Part shown: positions 34,967 to 44,700 of the stretch, piece by piece
Layout of the letters: each line of letters begins with the position of its first letter
How positions within the stretch are numbered: the stretch's first letter is position 1
NCBI RefSeq assembly: GCF_001598495.1
Contig: NZ_BCZB01000019.1
Span: forward strand, 1-55,894
Length of the DNA: 55,894 bases
Source of the DNA: Neokomagataea thailandica NBRC 106555
Lineage (GTDB): Bacteria > Pseudomonadota > Alphaproteobacteria > Acetobacterales > Acetobacteraceae
Direction of reading: 5' to 3'
Position numbers and translations under genes: made by a program
Notes under the pieces: generated by a model
Told to the model about the DNA's origin: nothing
Database searches by the model: none
What the model saw: the letters and a program-made list of their open reading frames with translations, nothing else

Positions 34967-37171
34967 TTAGGAGTCCTGCCCCATGAGCGCTGGAAGGAAC
35001 GCTGCATTCAAATCACGCAGGCGCGTTGCTTCAACGGAAATACCATCGGCCATATTCAGTGCTGTGCCACCGGAGTGACCTAAGTGACGTGCTGGCACGC
35101 CTGCTTTTTCAGCAGCTGAGATGAATGATGCAGCATTATCAGTCGCGACAACATAGCATGCTTGATCTTCACCGAACCAGAAGGCTTGGTGAGGCAAGCT
35201 CGCTGGGTGTTCGGCCAAGGAGCAGCCAACGCCACTCGCCATCACCATTTCCGCCAGCGTGATGAGCAAGCCGCCATCGGCAATGTCGTGACAAGCAGAC
35301 ACAGTGCCGTTTTGAATCTGGCTACGGACGAAATCACCGTTGCGGCGTTCAGCGACCAAATCAATACGTGGCGGAGCGCCTTCTTCACGGTGGCAAATTT
35401 CACGCAGCCAGAGTGACTGACCAAGTTCACCGCGGATTTCACCAATTAGTACCAGCTCCTTCTGGTCTGGCATGGCCAGGCCGACGGATTTGGAAACGTC
35501 TTGGAAAACACCCAAAGCGCCAATCGCTGGGGTAGGAAGAATGGCTTGGGGTAGACCTGTCGGGGAACGTGTTTCGTTATATAGAGACACGTTGCCGCTC
35601 ACGACTGGGAAGTCGAGCGCACGGCATGCTTCACCCATACCCTTAATCGCTTCAGCGAACTGAGCCATGATTTCTGGGCGTTCTGGGTTGCCGAAGTTAA
35701 GGTTGTCCGTCACGGCGAGAGGTGTTGCACCCGTTGCCGTGATGTTGCGCCATGCTTCAACAACGGCTTGTGCGCCACCTGCATGCGGGTCAGCTTGGCA
35801 GTAACGTGGCGTACAATCGGTTGTCAGCGCCAAGCCAAGTTTGGTGTCCTCAACGCGCACAATCGCAGCATCCGCTCCACCGGGGCGCTGAACCGTTTGA
35901 CCGCCAACAAGGCTGTCATACTGGTTCCAGATCCATGCGCGTGATGCGAGGTCTGGTGATGCGATAAGCGTGAGCAGTGCATGTTCAATGCCAACCGGAT
36001 CAGCCGGCGGTTGAATATGACGTGGTGCTTCGAGCGGTGCACGTGGGCGGTCGTAGATCGGTGCTTCTTCAGCCAGCGGCGCTAGCGGAATATCAGCTTC
36101 TACGGCACCATTATGCTTGACGGTAATGTTGCCCGTATCGGTCAGATGACCGATAACCGCGAAGTCCAGTTCCCACTTTTCGAAGATAGCGCGTGCTTCT
36201 TCGGTGCGTTCTGGCTTGAGCACCATGAGCATACGCTCTTGGCTCTCAGACAGCATCATTTCATATGCTGTCATGTTGGGTTCGCGCTGTGGTACAGCAT
36301 CAAGGTTCAACTCAATGCCAACGCCACCCTTCCCGGCCATTTCCACGGAAGAAGAGGTCAGACCAGCGGCACCCATGTCCTGAATAGCAACGATTGCATC
36401 CGTTGCCATCAGTTCAAGACAAGCTTCAATCAGAAGCTTTTCGATGAACGGGTCACCGACTTGAACGGTTGGGCGCTTGGACGCTGCTTCATCATCAAAC
36501 TCGGCAGAAGACATGGTAGCGCCATGAATACCATCACGCCCAGTTTTGGAGCCGACGTAAACAACCGGGTTACCAACACCAGCCGCGGCAGACAGGAAGA
36601 TCTTGTCTTGCTTCGCAATGCCAACTGTCATGGCATTAACGAGCGGGTTGCCGTCATATGCCTTATGGAAGTTAACTTCGCCACCAACGGTTGGGACGCC
36701 AACGCAGTTGCCGTAACCACCAATACCGCGCACGACGCCATCAACGATGCGACGCGTACCGGGGTTTTTTGCATCACCAAAACGCAGTGCGTTCAGGTTA
36801 GCAACGGGACGCGCGCCCATGGTGAAGACGTCACGCAAAATGCCGCCAACGCCGGTGGCTGCACCTTGGTAAGGCTCGATAAAGGATGGGTGGTTATGGC
36901 TTTCCATCTTAAAGACGGCCGCCAAACCTTCACCAATATCAACCACACCAGCATTCTCGCCGGGGCCATGAATGACCCAAGGAGCCTTAGTCGGCAGTGT
37001 CTTCAGGTGAAGACGTGATGATTTGTAAGAGCAGTGCTCGGACCACATGACCGAGAATACACCGAGCTCGGTAAAGCTCGGGGTGCGGCCCATAATGGTG
37101 AGAACTTTATCATATTCTACGCTGGTCAGCCCGAAAGACTGGGCGAGAGTGGCATCCACCTTCACGCTCAT
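34967..37171 (-). CDS. purL: Phosphoribosylformylglycinamidine synthase subunit PurL (small type)
   Basis: 734 residues, the small PurL that joins PurQ and PurS. It forms FGAM from FGAR and [15 protein letters not shown] near residue 45, [34 protein letters not shown] and the ATP-binding [16 protein letters not shown] and [19 protein letters not shown] are present. A 301-codon frame on the opposite strand is a shadow. The ATG overlaps the purQ stop by four bases. Confidence 0.98.
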   Translation of the reverse strand: MSVKVDATLAQSFGLTSVEYDKVLTIMGRTPSFTELGVFSVMWSEHCSYKSSRLHLKTLPTKAPWVIHGPGENAGVVDIGEGLAAVFKMESHNHPSFIEPYQGAATGVGGILRDVFTMGARPVANLNALRFGDAKNPGTRRIVDGVVRGIGGYGNCVGVPTVGGEVNFHKAYDGNPLVNAMTVGIAKQDKIFLSAAAGVGNPVVYVGSKTGRDGIHGATMSSAEFDDEAASKRPTVQVGDPFIEKLLIEACLELMATDAIVAIQDMGAAGLTSSSVEMAGKGGVGIELNLDAVPQREPNMTAYEMMLSESQERMLMVLKPERTEEARAIFEKWELDFAVIGHLTDTGNITVKHNGAVEADIPLAPLAEEAPIYDRPRAPLEAPRHIQPPADPVGIEHALLTLIASPDLASRAWIWNQYDSLVGGQTVQRPGGADAAIVRVEDTKLGLALTTDCTPRYCQADPHAGGAQAVVEAWRNITATGATPLAVTDNLNFGNPERPEIMAQFAEAIKGMGEACRALDFPVVSGNVSLYNETRSPTGLPQAILPTPAIGALGVFQDVSKSVGLAMPDQKELVLIGEIRGELGQSLWLREICHREEGAPPRIDLVAERRNGDFVRSQIQNGTVSACHDIADGGLLITLAEMVMASGVGCSLAEHPASLPHQAFWFGEDQACYVVATDNAASFISAAEKAGVPARHLGHSGGTALNMADGISVEATRLRDLNAAFLPALMGQDS

Positions 37172-37869
37172 CCGACAAGTGCCTCCACAAGCCCGCGGAA
37201 TAGAGGCACGCCATCCGTGCCACCAATCGCTGGGTCAGTCAGGTTTTCAGGGTGCGGCATCAGGCCACAAACACGGCCATTTTCGCTCAGAATGCCCGCA
37301 ATGGCACGGTCGCTACCGTTAGGGTTCGCAGAAACATTATCTGCCGCCACCGTGCCATTGGCTGTGGCGTAGCGGAAGGCAACACGGCCTTCCCCTTCAA
37401 GACGATCGAGCGTGTCTTGAGAGGCGGTGTAGTTACCGTCTCCGTGCGCCATAGGTGAACGGAACACATCGCCCGCTTTCCATCCGCGTGTGAATGGAGA
37501 TGTCGCGTTCTCAACCTTCAGGTGGCAATCTTGCGACAGGAAGCGCAGGCCTGCATTACGCAGAAGCGCACCCGGCAGAAGGTGAGATTCCGTTAGGATT
37601 TGGAAGCCGTTGCACACACCGAGAATGTGGCCACCGCGTTCAGCGAACGCTTTGACATCTGCCATGATGGGCGAATGTGCGGCCATCGCGCCACTACGCA
37701 GATAGTCACCAAAGCTAAAGCCACCGGGGAGAACGACGAGATCAAGGTCACCCAAAGATGTTTCTTGGTGCCAAATCATACGCGGAGCATGGCCAGAAAT
37801 CAGCTTGAGCGCCTGTGCCATGTCGCGCTCCCGGTTTGTCCCGGGGAATACGACGATACCCGCTTTCAT
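37168..37869 (-). CDS. purQ: Phosphoribosylformylglycinamidine synthase subunit PurQ
   Basis: 233 residues from ATG 37869; the open frame extends nine residues further upstream into the Rap1a-like gene but the family starts at [15 protein letters not shown]. PurQ is the glutaminase that feeds ammonia to PurL. The nucleophile is in [11 protein letters not shown], and the His-Glu pair in [11 protein letters not shown]. Its start overlaps by four bases the stop of a Rap1a-like gene rather than purS, which is unusual. Confidence 0.97.
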   Translation of the reverse strand: MKAGIVVFPGTNRERDMAQALKLISGHAPRMIWHQETSLGDLDLVVLPGGFSFGDYLRSGAMAAHSPIMADVKAFAERGGHILGVCNGFQILTESHLLPGALLRNAGLRFLSQDCHLKVENATSPFTRGWKAGDVFRSPMAHGDGNYTASQDTLDRLEGEGRVAFRYATANGTVAADNVSANPNGSDRAIAGILSENGRVCGLMPHPENLTDPAIGGTDGVPLFRGLVEALVG

Positions 37870-38252
37870 TTTTTGTCCTCCGTCGCGCCGTGGCAAGGGT
37901 AGGCTTCGTGCAGAGCCCGATAAACGCCTTTGCCCGCTGACTGTGTCAGAGCATCGTCATGACGGTGCAACCATGACACAACGCTCTCGCGCAGATGTGC
38001 TGTTGTTTCGCTGTCGGGCACGCAGAATGCAACAGGCGCATTGCCGTCATTCGCATGCTCGTCATATTTTTTGGACCAGACTTCGCTGTCTGTCACACCG
38101 GCAAGGTATGCGTCACACAGAGGCGCTGAACGTGCATTGGTGCACATAGAGCCCAGCATACGGCCGCTTACCTTGGATACACGTTGTGCGTGCGCAGTAG
38201 TGCCGAGTGTCAGAAGCGATGCTGCCGCAGTGAGGGCAAGCAGCGTCTTCAT
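37866..38252 (-). CDS. Secreted Rap1a/Tai-like protein inserted in the purine operon
   Basis: 128 residues. Residues 1-22 form a clear signal peptide ([19 protein letters not shown]). The mature domain has four cysteines in [18 protein letters not shown] and AYPC, and the pattern [27 protein letters not shown] then [11 protein letters not shown] resembles the Rap1a/Tai immunity-protein fold. It sits between purS and purQ with ATGA overlaps on both sides. Rap1a proteins in other bacteria neutralise type VI peptidoglycan amidases; many lone members have no known toxin, and no toxin is seen here. Function inferred only from the pattern. Confidence 0.7.
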   Translation of the reverse strand: MKTLLALTAAASLLTLGTTAHAQRVSKVSGRMLGSMCTNARSAPLCDAYLAGVTDSEVWSKKYDEHANDGNAPVAFCVPDSETTAHLRESVVSWLHRHDDALTQSAGKGVYRALHEAYPCHGATEDKK

Positions 38253-38491
38253 GCAGCCACCTCAACAGAAAAGTCTTCGATGACTTCATTAGCCAGAAGA
38301 GCGCGCGCCATAGCTGCACCTTGCTCTAATGCTGTAGCTTTATCCGTTGCTGGAACGTCCAGATCAACCACACGGCTTACGCGGACTTCACCAAGGCCTT
38401 TGAAGCCCAATGTGTCCAGAGCGTGGCCAATAGCCTTACCCTGTGGGTCAAGAACGCCTTCCTTCAGGGATACGAAAACACGGATTTTCAT
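38249..38491 (-). CDS. purS: Phosphoribosylformylglycinamidine synthase subunit PurS
   Basis: 80 residues. [20 protein letters not shown] and [24 protein letters not shown] are the standard PurS start and core. PurS links PurQ to PurL and supports ammonia channelling. Its ATG overlaps the purC stop by four bases, and its stop overlaps the start of the Rap1a-like gene by four bases. Confidence 0.97.
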   Translation of the reverse strand: MKIRVFVSLKEGVLDPQGKAIGHALDTLGFKGLGEVRVSRVVDLDVPATDKATALEQGAAMARALLANEVIEDFSVEVAA

Positions 38492-39252
38492 TGAACTGCC
38501 TCCGGACCCTTGAGGTCACCATTTCCAGCCTCCGGCAGAATGCCGAGGCGACGTGCTACTTCTTGATACGCTTCCCCTACTTTGCCGAGGTCACGGCGGA
38601 AGCGATCTTTGTCCATGCGCTCACTGGTCTTTGTATCCCAAAGACGGCAGTTATCGGGTGAGATTTCATCGGCGAGGATGATGCGCATCTCCTCACCTTC
38701 CCACACGCGACCGAATTCGAGCTTGAAATCAACCAGCGTAATGCCTGCACCAGAGAACATACCCATCAGGAAGTCATTGGTGCGCAGTGCTAGAGCGTTC
38801 ATTTCATCAAGGTCCTGCGGAGCAGCCCAGTTGAACGCAGCAATGTGCTCTTCTGACACCATAGGGTCATTCAGCGAGTCATTTTTGTAGTAGTACTCGA
38901 TGATGGTGCGTGGCAGGCGTGTGCCCTCTTCGAGGCCGAGACGCTTGGCAATAGAGCCAGCAGCTACGTTACGCACAACAACTTCGAGGGGAATGATCTC
39001 TGCTTCGCGGATCAATTGCTCACGCATATTGAGGCGACGCAGGAAGTGGGTTGGAATATTGATGTCGTGCAGATGCTGCATCAGATATTCGCTGATGCGG
39101 TTATTCAGCACGCCCTTTCCGGTAATGATGCCGTTTTTCTCGCCGTTACCGGCGGTAACATCATCTTTGAAATACTGGACGAGCGTTCCCGGTTCAGGGC
39201 CTTCAAACAGGACCTTGGCTTTGCCTTCGTAGATCTGGCGGCGGCGGGCCAT
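38488..39252 (-). CDS. purC: Phosphoribosylaminoimidazole-succinocarboxamide synthase PurC
   Basis: 254 residues. PurC joins aspartate to [16 protein letters not shown] at the start, [27 protein letters not shown] and [13 protein letters not shown] with the nucleotide-binding acidic residues, and [15 protein letters not shown] are intact. It opens the purCS-(Rap1a)-QL chain. AAGGATAGCC precedes the ATG. The 150-base leader contains an inverted repeat and a good -35. Confidence 0.98.
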   Translation of the reverse strand: MARRRQIYEGKAKVLFEGPEPGTLVQYFKDDVTAGNGEKNGIITGKGVLNNRISEYLMQHLHDINIPTHFLRRLNMREQLIREAEIIPLEVVVRNVAAGSIAKRLGLEEGTRLPRTIIEYYYKNDSLNDPMVSEEHIAAFNWAAPQDLDEMNALALRTNDFLMGMFSGAGITLVDFKLEFGRVWEGEEMRIILADEISPDNCRLWDTKTSERMDKDRFRRDLGKVGEAYQEVARRLGILPEAGNGDLKGPEAVQ

Positions 39253-39273
39253 TGGCTATCCTTGTTGCAATGT

Positions 39274-39323
39274 ATCGGGCCTTGTCACCATTCTGAACGA
39301 CTGATGCAGGCCCGATGTGTCAA
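39274..39323 (-). promoter_or_regulatory. Dyad and promoter region upstream of purC
   Basis: ATCGGGCC (39274-39281) and GGCCCGAT (39309-39316) form an 8-bp inverted repeat with 27 bases between. Directly before it on the minus strand lies TTGACA (39323-39318), a perfect -35; the matching -10 is poor. The near-palindrome GCGGAGTATTCCGC (39324-39337) abuts the -35. A regulator site or leader hairpin is possible. Confidence 0.4.
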
Positions 39324-39367
39324 GCGGAGTATTCCGCTCCCATAGCATCACAGCGCGTGAACTGCGA

Positions 39368-39393
39368 GGGGCGGATGAGAGAAGCATCCCCCC
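39368..39393 (-). terminator. Hairpin after purB
   Basis: GGGG-C-GGATG (39368-39377) pairs with CATCC-CCCC (39385-39393) apart from one bulged C. It lies just past the purB stop. The T run is on the plus-strand side only, so strength on the minus strand is unsure. Confidence 0.4.
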
Positions 39394-39402
39394 TGTGGTT
39401 TT

Positions 39403-40734
39403 TTAGCCGAAAACGCGCGTGAAAATACGGTCAACCTTGGCAAGATGCTGTGCCGGGTCAAAGGCTTTGTCGAGCACGGATGCGTCGATACGGTCTTTGA
39501 CTTCTGGGTCAGCATCAAGGTTTTCACGGAAGCTGCGGCCATCTGGTTGGTTAAGGCGTGTCCATGTCGCCATCGCATTGCGCTGTACGATTTTGTAAGC
39601 ATCTTCACGGGAGATGCCCGCACGGGCCAATGCTAGCAGAACTTCACCAGAGTGTACGACGCCACCAAGGCTTTCCATGTTGGCAATCATTTGCTCAGGA
39701 TAGACGACCAGCTTTTCCATCATGCTGGCCATGCGGATCAGCGCGAAGTCAAGGCCGATGGTCGCATCAGGGCAGATGTTACGTTCAACGGAGGAATGGC
39801 TGATATCCCGCTCATGCCATAGCGCGACATTTTCCAACGCAGGCACAACATGCGAACGGATAAGACGCGCCAGACCTGTCAGATTTTCAGACAGAACGGG
39901 GTTACGCTTATGCGGCATGGCGGAGCTACCTTTTTGCCCCTTGTGGAAGAACTCTTCTGCTTCACGTACTTCTGAGCGTTGCAGATGACGAACTTCTACG
40001 GACAAGCGTTCAATGCTGCTCGCGATAACGCCGAGAGCACAGAAGAAAGCTGCATGGCGGTCACGCGGAATAACCTGCGTAGACACGCTTTCGGCTTCAA
40101 GGCCGAGCTTTGCAGCAACATATTCTTCAATGGCTGGGTCAATATGTGCGTATGTGCCAACAGCACCTGAAATGGCGCATACGGCAATTTCTTTGCGCGC
40201 TTGCACCAGACGCTCACGGCCACGCGCGAATTCTGCATAATGTCCAGCAAGCTTCAGGCCGAAGCTGGTTGGTTCAGCGTGAATCGCGTGGCTTCGGCCA
40301 ATGGTAACCGTGTTTTTATGCTCATAAGCGCGGGTCTTCAGCGCTTCTAGAGCACGGTCCATATCTTCCAAAAGAAGATCGGCTGCTTGCGTCAATTGAA
40401 CGGACAGGCAGGTGTCCAAAACGTCAGAAGACGTCATGCCTAGATGGACAAAGCGGCTTTCTGGGCCAACTTTTTCTGCCAGCCATGTAAGGAACGCAAT
40501 GACGTCATGGCGCGTTTCTGCTTCGATTTCATCGATGCGTGCGAGATCAGCGTCAGAGAAAGCAGCAAGTGCGGCGTCGCCCTTTTCACGGATAACGCGG
40601 GCGGCTTCTGCGGGGATCGCGCCCTGCTCGGCCATAGCTTCGCATGCAAGGGCTTCGATTTCGAACCAGATGCGGTAGCGGTTGGCGGGGGACCAGATGG
40701 CGGTCATCTGAGGGCGGCTATAGCGGGGGACCAT
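39403..40734 (-). CDS. purB: Adenylosuccinate lyase
   Basis: 443 residues from ATG 40734; the frame extends upstream but MVPRYSRPQMTAIWSP is the usual alphaproteobacterial start. PurB cleaves SAICAR and adenylosuccinate, releasing fumarate. IGRSHAIHAEPTSFGLK with the catalytic His, and the signature GSSAMPHKRNPVLSENL with its flexible Ser, are intact. It is upstream of purC on the same strand, separated by 150 bases with its own hairpin, so it is probably a separate unit next to the purine chain. Confidence 0.97.
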   Translation of the reverse strand: MVPRYSRPQMTAIWSPANRYRIWFEIEALACEAMAEQGAIPAEAARVIREKGDAALAAFSDADLARIDEIEAETRHDVIAFLTWLAEKVGPESRFVHLGMTSSDVLDTCLSVQLTQAADLLLEDMDRALEALKTRAYEHKNTVTIGRSHAIHAEPTSFGLKLAGHYAEFARGRERLVQARKEIAVCAISGAVGTYAHIDPAIEEYVAAKLGLEAESVSTQVIPRDRHAAFFCALGVIASSIERLSVEVRHLQRSEVREAEEFFHKGQKGSSAMPHKRNPVLSENLTGLARLIRSHVVPALENVALWHERDISHSSVERNICPDATIGLDFALIRMASMMEKLVVYPEQMIANMESLGGVVHSGEVLLALARAGISREDAYKIVQRNAMATWTRLNQPDGRSFRENLDADPEVKDRIDASVLDKAFDPAQHLAKVDRIFTRVFG

Positions 40735-40761
40735 GCGAACTCCGAAAAGCGTGTGGGTCAC

Positions 40762-40773
40762 GACCTTAAGGTC
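40762..40773. promoter_or_regulatory. Perfect palindrome between purB and the TerC-like gene
   Basis: GACCTTAAGGTC, 12 bases, lies in the 105-base divergent interval, 28 bases before purB. It could be an operator or a short leader hairpin. Confidence 0.3.
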
Positions 40774-40839
40774 TTTACGGGGGTTGCTTAGACCAAATAC
40801 GAGAACATTGCACGGATCGCTTTTAGGAAAGCACAACCT

Positions 40840-41436
40840 TTGTCACCCGATTCTATTCTCCATACCCTTTTTGCTCTTGCTCAGGTCACGCTGATCGACA
40901 TCACCTTGGCGGGTGATAATGCGGTCGTGATCGGTCTTGCGGTTCGCCAGTTGGCGGGAAAAGATCGAACGCGCGCTATTTTTGCAGGAACGTTCCTGTC
41001 AGCCGTGCTGCGCATTCTATTTGCACTGGTTGCGGTGAAGCTGCTGTCCATTATCGGGCTGACCCTTGCCGGAGGACTGCTATTACTCTGGGTGTGCGTC
41101 CGTATGTTTCATGAGTTGCGGCATGAGCAGGCAGGGCCAAATGTGGAGGCCCCTTCCCGTTTGAGTACGGCCATTCTGCGCATTATCGCTGCTGACTTAT
41201 CTATGAGCGTGGATAATGTGTTGGCGGTTGCTGGGGCTGCGGTTGGCCATCCATGGGTTCTAGTGTTTGGGCTTATTGTTTCTGTTTTGATGATGGCTTT
41301 GGCCGCGTCATTGATTGCGCGTCTTTTAGAGCGATATCGGTGGATCGCTTGGGTTGGGCTGGCCATTGTGCTGTTTGTATCGCTTGAACTGATCGTTAAA
41401 GGTGGCGGCGAGGTCTGGCAACATGTTGTTTACTAA
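40840..41436 (+). CDS. TerC/YjbE family integral membrane protein
   Basis: 198 residues with about six or seven membrane helices. The start is TTG 40840 with AGGAAA nine bases upstream. Both conserved TerC acidic motifs are present: LIDITLAGDNAVVIGLAVRQL in TM1 and ADLSMSVDNVLAVAGAA in the second half. TerC-type proteins are tied to metal efflux, notably manganese in YjbE-like members. The next gene starts inside its 3' end. Confidence 0.88.
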   Translation: MSPDSILHTLFALAQVTLIDITLAGDNAVVIGLAVRQLAGKDRTRAIFAGTFLSAVLRILFALVAVKLLSIIGLTLAGGLLLLWVCVRMFHELRHEQAGPNVEAPSRLSTAILRIIAADLSMSVDNVLAVAGAAVGHPWVLVFGLIVSVLMMALAASLIARLLERYRWIAWVGLAIVLFVSLELIVKGGGEVWQHVVY

Positions 41437-43312
41437 TCCGATGAAGGCCATGCGTCGTACGGCACTGCTCTGCATGGCTATGGGTGTTTTGAGTGGATAT
41501 GGGGGTGTAGCGCATGTGGACGCCGCCCCGCTTTCAGCGCGGCTTCAGGAGTGGTTATTGCTTACGGGAGCCGATGCCGCTTATCCGGCTGCGCGTTATG
41601 AGGCTTTTTTAAAAAGCGGGCCAATTTGGCCTGAGCATAGCCGTCTTATGTGGCGCTACCAAACGGCCTTGGCACAAGAAACGGATACAGCGCAGTTACA
41701 AACGTTATGTGTATCTTTGCCTTTGAATTTGCCGGGGGCGGTTTTGAATTGTGCGTCTTATCTGCCGCATGCAGAGGCGCTGGCGCGAACATTATGGCGA
41801 GATGGCGCCGGAGATGGTCTTGAGGAAGCGGCGTTAGAACAGCGTTTTGGGGCGAGCTTGACCGCGAGTGACCAGTGGCATCGATTTGAAAGTTTACAGA
41901 ATACGGGACGTCTCACGGCGGCACGCCGCCAGTTGGTCCGTCTTACGGCCGCGCAAAAGTCATTAGCGTTCGCGTATTTGGCTTTGCATAGCTCAGGGCC
42001 GGATGCAGATGCCGCGTTTGCGGCGTTAACTGAGCAGCAAAAAAATGACCCCATAGTGCTGCGTGAGTATATGCATGATTTACGGCGGGCAGACCGTTTG
42101 GATGATGCGCTTGCGTTGTGGGACACACGTGGCGCAGCCGTGCAACGGCATGCTCCGTCACCGATATGGACGAATGAACGCCTCGCATTGGCGCGGGCGT
42201 TCTTGTTGGTAGGGCGTAATGCAGATGCCGCACGATTGGCGCGTGATGTCTCGTTGCCTTTGGGTGATACGGCGAGGCTGGAAGCAGAAGAGCTCTCAGG
42301 TTTTATAGCGTTACGTGCCTTAAGTGCGCCGCAGGAGGCTTTGGCGCATTTTGATGCTCTGCATAATGCACAGGCTCTGCGTTTCCGTGCTTCCGGTTGG
42401 TATTGGTCAGGGCGTGTCTATACGGCTCTCGGGGAGAGTGGACAGGCACGTCATGCGTATCAGGAAGCCTCCCATTACCCTACCATGATTCATGGGCAAC
42501 TCGCTTTAGCTGCCTTAACGGATCATAGTGCTTTGCTTAATGGCGGGGCGGAGGGAGTTGGGTTTCAACATGCGTTGCATGATGCTCTTTCCGAGCAAGT
42601 GCAGCCCTCCCCTACGGCTTTAACGCGTCCTGACTTAGTCGATGCGGCGCAAAGCTTGGCGGGCATTGGGGATTATGATCATGCGCGCCTTTTCCTGCTG
42701 TTGCTGCAAGCGGTGAATACCTCTCCAGAAGGACAAAAAACCGTAGCAGACCTATCTGTGCAGTTACAAGTTCCTGCTGGTGCGGTGGCGGCGTCTCATA
42801 GTTTGGCGCGGTTGGGGTATAGTTTATATCCGCAAGGGTACCCTAACCCGTGGCCTGTTGATGCCGATTTGCCAGAGGGCATTATTCTCGGCGTTGCGCG
42901 GCAGGAAAGTGCGTTTAATCCAAATGCTTTGAGCGCAGCGCATGCGGTTGGATTGTTACAGCTTTTGCCTGGTGCTGCTCGTGATGTTGTGCGGCATGCG
43001 CATTTGCATGGCTATGATGTATCCGCCGATGGTTTGAAAGACCCGCACACAAACCTCATTGTGGGCAGCGCGTATATCCGGCAGCTCTTAGAGCGTTTTG
43101 ATCATGTCATACCTTATGCGCTGGCCTCCTATAATGCTGGCCCGCATCGGGTAGATCTTTGGTTGAAAGCGAACCCACCTGTTGCATCATCGGGTGATGA
43201 GGCTTTGCTTGACTGGATTGAGCGTCTGCCGTACCGGGAAACGCGTTTGTATGTTTTAAACATTGAAGCAAATATCACGCTTTATTCTGTAGAAAGCACA
43301 TTCCATGAGTGA
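41423..43312 (+). CDS. slt: Soluble lytic murein transglycosylase (Slt70-like)
   Basis: 629 residues from ATG 41423, which has GAGGT upstream; 41441 or 41450 are alternatives and 41450 starts a cleaner signal peptide. Residues 10-32 form the signal. The middle is an alpha-superhelical U-shaped region of repeated helix pairs with many Ala-rich helices. The C-terminal SLT domain has the catalytic Glu in GVARQESAFNPNA, then GLLQLLPGAARDV, NLIVGSAYIRQLL and ALASYNAGPHRVDLW. It cuts peptidoglycan in the periplasm, leaving anhydro ends. It overlaps both neighbours (TerC-like and pncC), so the three are one unit. Confidence 0.92.
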   Translation: MLFTNPMKAMRRTALLCMAMGVLSGYGGVAHVDAAPLSARLQEWLLLTGADAAYPAARYEAFLKSGPIWPEHSRLMWRYQTALAQETDTAQLQTLCVSLPLNLPGAVLNCASYLPHAEALARTLWRDGAGDGLEEAALEQRFGASLTASDQWHRFESLQNTGRLTAARRQLVRLTAAQKSLAFAYLALHSSGPDADAAFAALTEQQKNDPIVLREYMHDLRRADRLDDALALWDTRGAAVQRHAPSPIWTNERLALARAFLLVGRNADAARLARDVSLPLGDTARLEAEELSGFIALRALSAPQEALAHFDALHNAQALRFRASGWYWSGRVYTALGESGQARHAYQEASHYPTMIHGQLALAALTDHSALLNGGAEGVGFQHALHDALSEQVQPSPTALTRPDLVDAAQSLAGIGDYDHARLFLLLLQAVNTSPEGQKTVADLSVQLQVPAGAVAASHSLARLGYSLYPQGYPNPWPVDADLPEGIILGVARQESAFNPNALSAAHAVGLLQLLPGAARDVVRHAHLHGYDVSADGLKDPHTNLIVGSAYIRQLLERFDHVIPYALASYNAGPHRVDLWLKANPPVASSGDEALLDWIERLPYRETRLYVLNIEANITLYSVESTFHE

Positions 43313-43790
43313 TCTTGAATTAATATCACTTTCTAGAAGAGTGATATTTTCTTTGCAGGGCCGGGGGGCAAAAATCGTCACTGTTGAGAGCTGCACAGGT
43401 GGAATGATAGCCGCGCTTCTGACGGATATAGCGGGATCATCTGCGGTGGTTGAAGGTGGATTAGTCACTTACTCCAATGCATTTAAGCAAAGATTGGTGG
43501 GGGTTCGTAGTGACACTTTGGAACGTTATGGTGCTGTGAGCGAGCAAACAGCACTCGAAATGGCGCAGGGCGCTTTGAACGCTCTACCAACAACCACTGT
43601 TGCTCTAGCCGTAACGGGTATTGCGGGTCCGGGTGGAGGCTCCGTGCATAAGCCGGTGGGGACTGTGTGTTTTGCGCTGGCTATGAAAGGCCAAGAGCCG
43701 CGTGCACAACGCTGCTTCTTTACGGGTGATCGACGCGCTGTGCGCCATGCGAGCGTGTGTCATGGCTTACAAATGTTATTATTGCCTTAG
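43305..43790 (+). CDS. pncC: Nicotinamide-nucleotide amidase PncC (CinA C-terminal domain)
   Basis: 161 residues, a stand-alone CinA C-terminal domain. It hydrolyses NMN to NaMN in NAD recycling. VTVESCTGGMIAALLTDIAGSS holds the nucleophilic Ser region, GGLVTYSNAFKQRLVGV follows, and VTGIAGPGGGSVHKPVGTVCFAL closes the site. Its ATG overlaps the end of the slt gene by eight bases. Confidence 0.93.
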   Translation: MSDLELISLSRRVIFSLQGRGAKIVTVESCTGGMIAALLTDIAGSSAVVEGGLVTYSNAFKQRLVGVRSDTLERYGAVSEQTALEMAQGALNALPTTTVALAVTGIAGPGGGSVHKPVGTVCFALAMKGQEPRAQRCFFTGDRRAVRHASVCHGLQMLLLP

Positions 43791-43887
43791 AATATCTGCA
43801 TATTGGATAGACATTTTTCACTAATGACATTATTAATTCGTCAATTCATGCATATCATTTCCTGATACTGTGTTTAAGGAGGTCACC

Positions 43888-44700
43888 ATGCTGTCTCGTC
43901 GTCGTACTTTGTCAGCCTTTGCGGCTTTTGTAGGGGCTGCATCCTTGGCACGTGTGCGTGCAGCAGGTGCTGCTTTAACGCGTGTGCGTGTTGGTATCAT
44001 GTCTGGCGAAGATGAGGATGTGTGGCGCGTTGTTGCAGCCAATGCTCGTAAAAGCGGCCTGAATGTCGAAGTGGTGACATTCTCAGACTATAACTTGCCG
44101 GACGAAGCATTGTCAGAACATGAGCTGGACGCGAATGCTTTCCAGCATGGCCCCTTTTTGAAGGCACAAGTGGAAGCGCATGGTTTCCACATTACGCCAG
44201 TGGGAGACATGTATGTCTCACCGATTGGCCTTTACTCGTCAAAATGGTCTTCTGTTGCGGCACTGCCGAAGGGGGCAACGATTGGCGTGCCGAATGACCC
44301 AAGCAATGAAGGGCGCGCGCTTCTGCTGTTGCAGGCTCAAGGCTTGATTAAAGTTTCACCATCTGCCGGGTTATTGCCAACGACGCTGGACATTACGGAG
44401 AATCCACGCGATTTAAACGTGAAAGAACTTGATGCGGGCGTGGTCGGTCGTGCATTGTCTGATTTGGATGCGGCTGTTGTGAACACGGATTGGGCACAGA
44501 AGGCTGGGATCGATGTTGTGCATCAGCGTATTGCGCAAGAAGCTTTGCAGCATAACGCTTACACCAACTTTATTGCGGTGAATGATGAGAACGTGCATGC
44601 ACCATGGGTGGAGCCTTTGGTCGCGGCATATCAACAGCAAAATGTGCGCCAAGCACTGCTGGATGTGTATCACGGCGCAACGCTTCCGGCGTGGCAATGA
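43888..44700 (+). CDS. metQ: Methionine ABC transporter substrate-binding protein (MetQ/NlpA family)
   Basis: 270 residues from ATG 43888 with AAGGAGG upstream. The core has VRVGIMSGEDEDVW, LDANAFQHGPFLKAQVEAHGF and IGVPNDPSNEGRALLLL, which are MetQ hallmarks. The N-terminus is unusual: SRRRTLSAFAAF resembles a twin-arginine signal, and there is no lipobox Cys, so the protein may be a soluble periplasmic binder rather than a lipoprotein. metN begins in its stop codon. No methionine riboswitch is seen in 43791-43887. Confidence 0.9.
   Translation: MLSRRRTLSAFAAFVGAASLARVRAAGAALTRVRVGIMSGEDEDVWRVVAANARKSGLNVEVVTFSDYNLPDEALSEHELDANAFQHGPFLKAQVEAHGFHITPVGDMYVSPIGLYSSKWSSVAALPKGATIGVPNDPSNEGRALLLLQAQGLIKVSPSAGLLPTTLDITENPRDLNVKELDAGVVGRALSDLDAAVVNTDWAQKAGIDVVHQRIAQEALQHNAYTNFIAVNDENVHAPWVEPLVAAYQQQNVRQALLDVYHGATLPAWQ

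Noticed and set aside
36113-37018. 301-codon plus-strand open frame
   Set aside because: Lies wholly antisense to purL, which has all its motifs; the reading has no domain, and its codon pattern mirrors purL.
40735-40836. N-terminal extension of purB
   Set aside because: Family proteins start at the MVPRYSRP segment; the extra residues run through the divergent promoter region.
43791-43887. SAM riboswitch upstream of metQ
   Set aside because: No stem or conserved core of SAM-I or SAM-II is visible; the stretch is AT-rich with a plain ribosome site.
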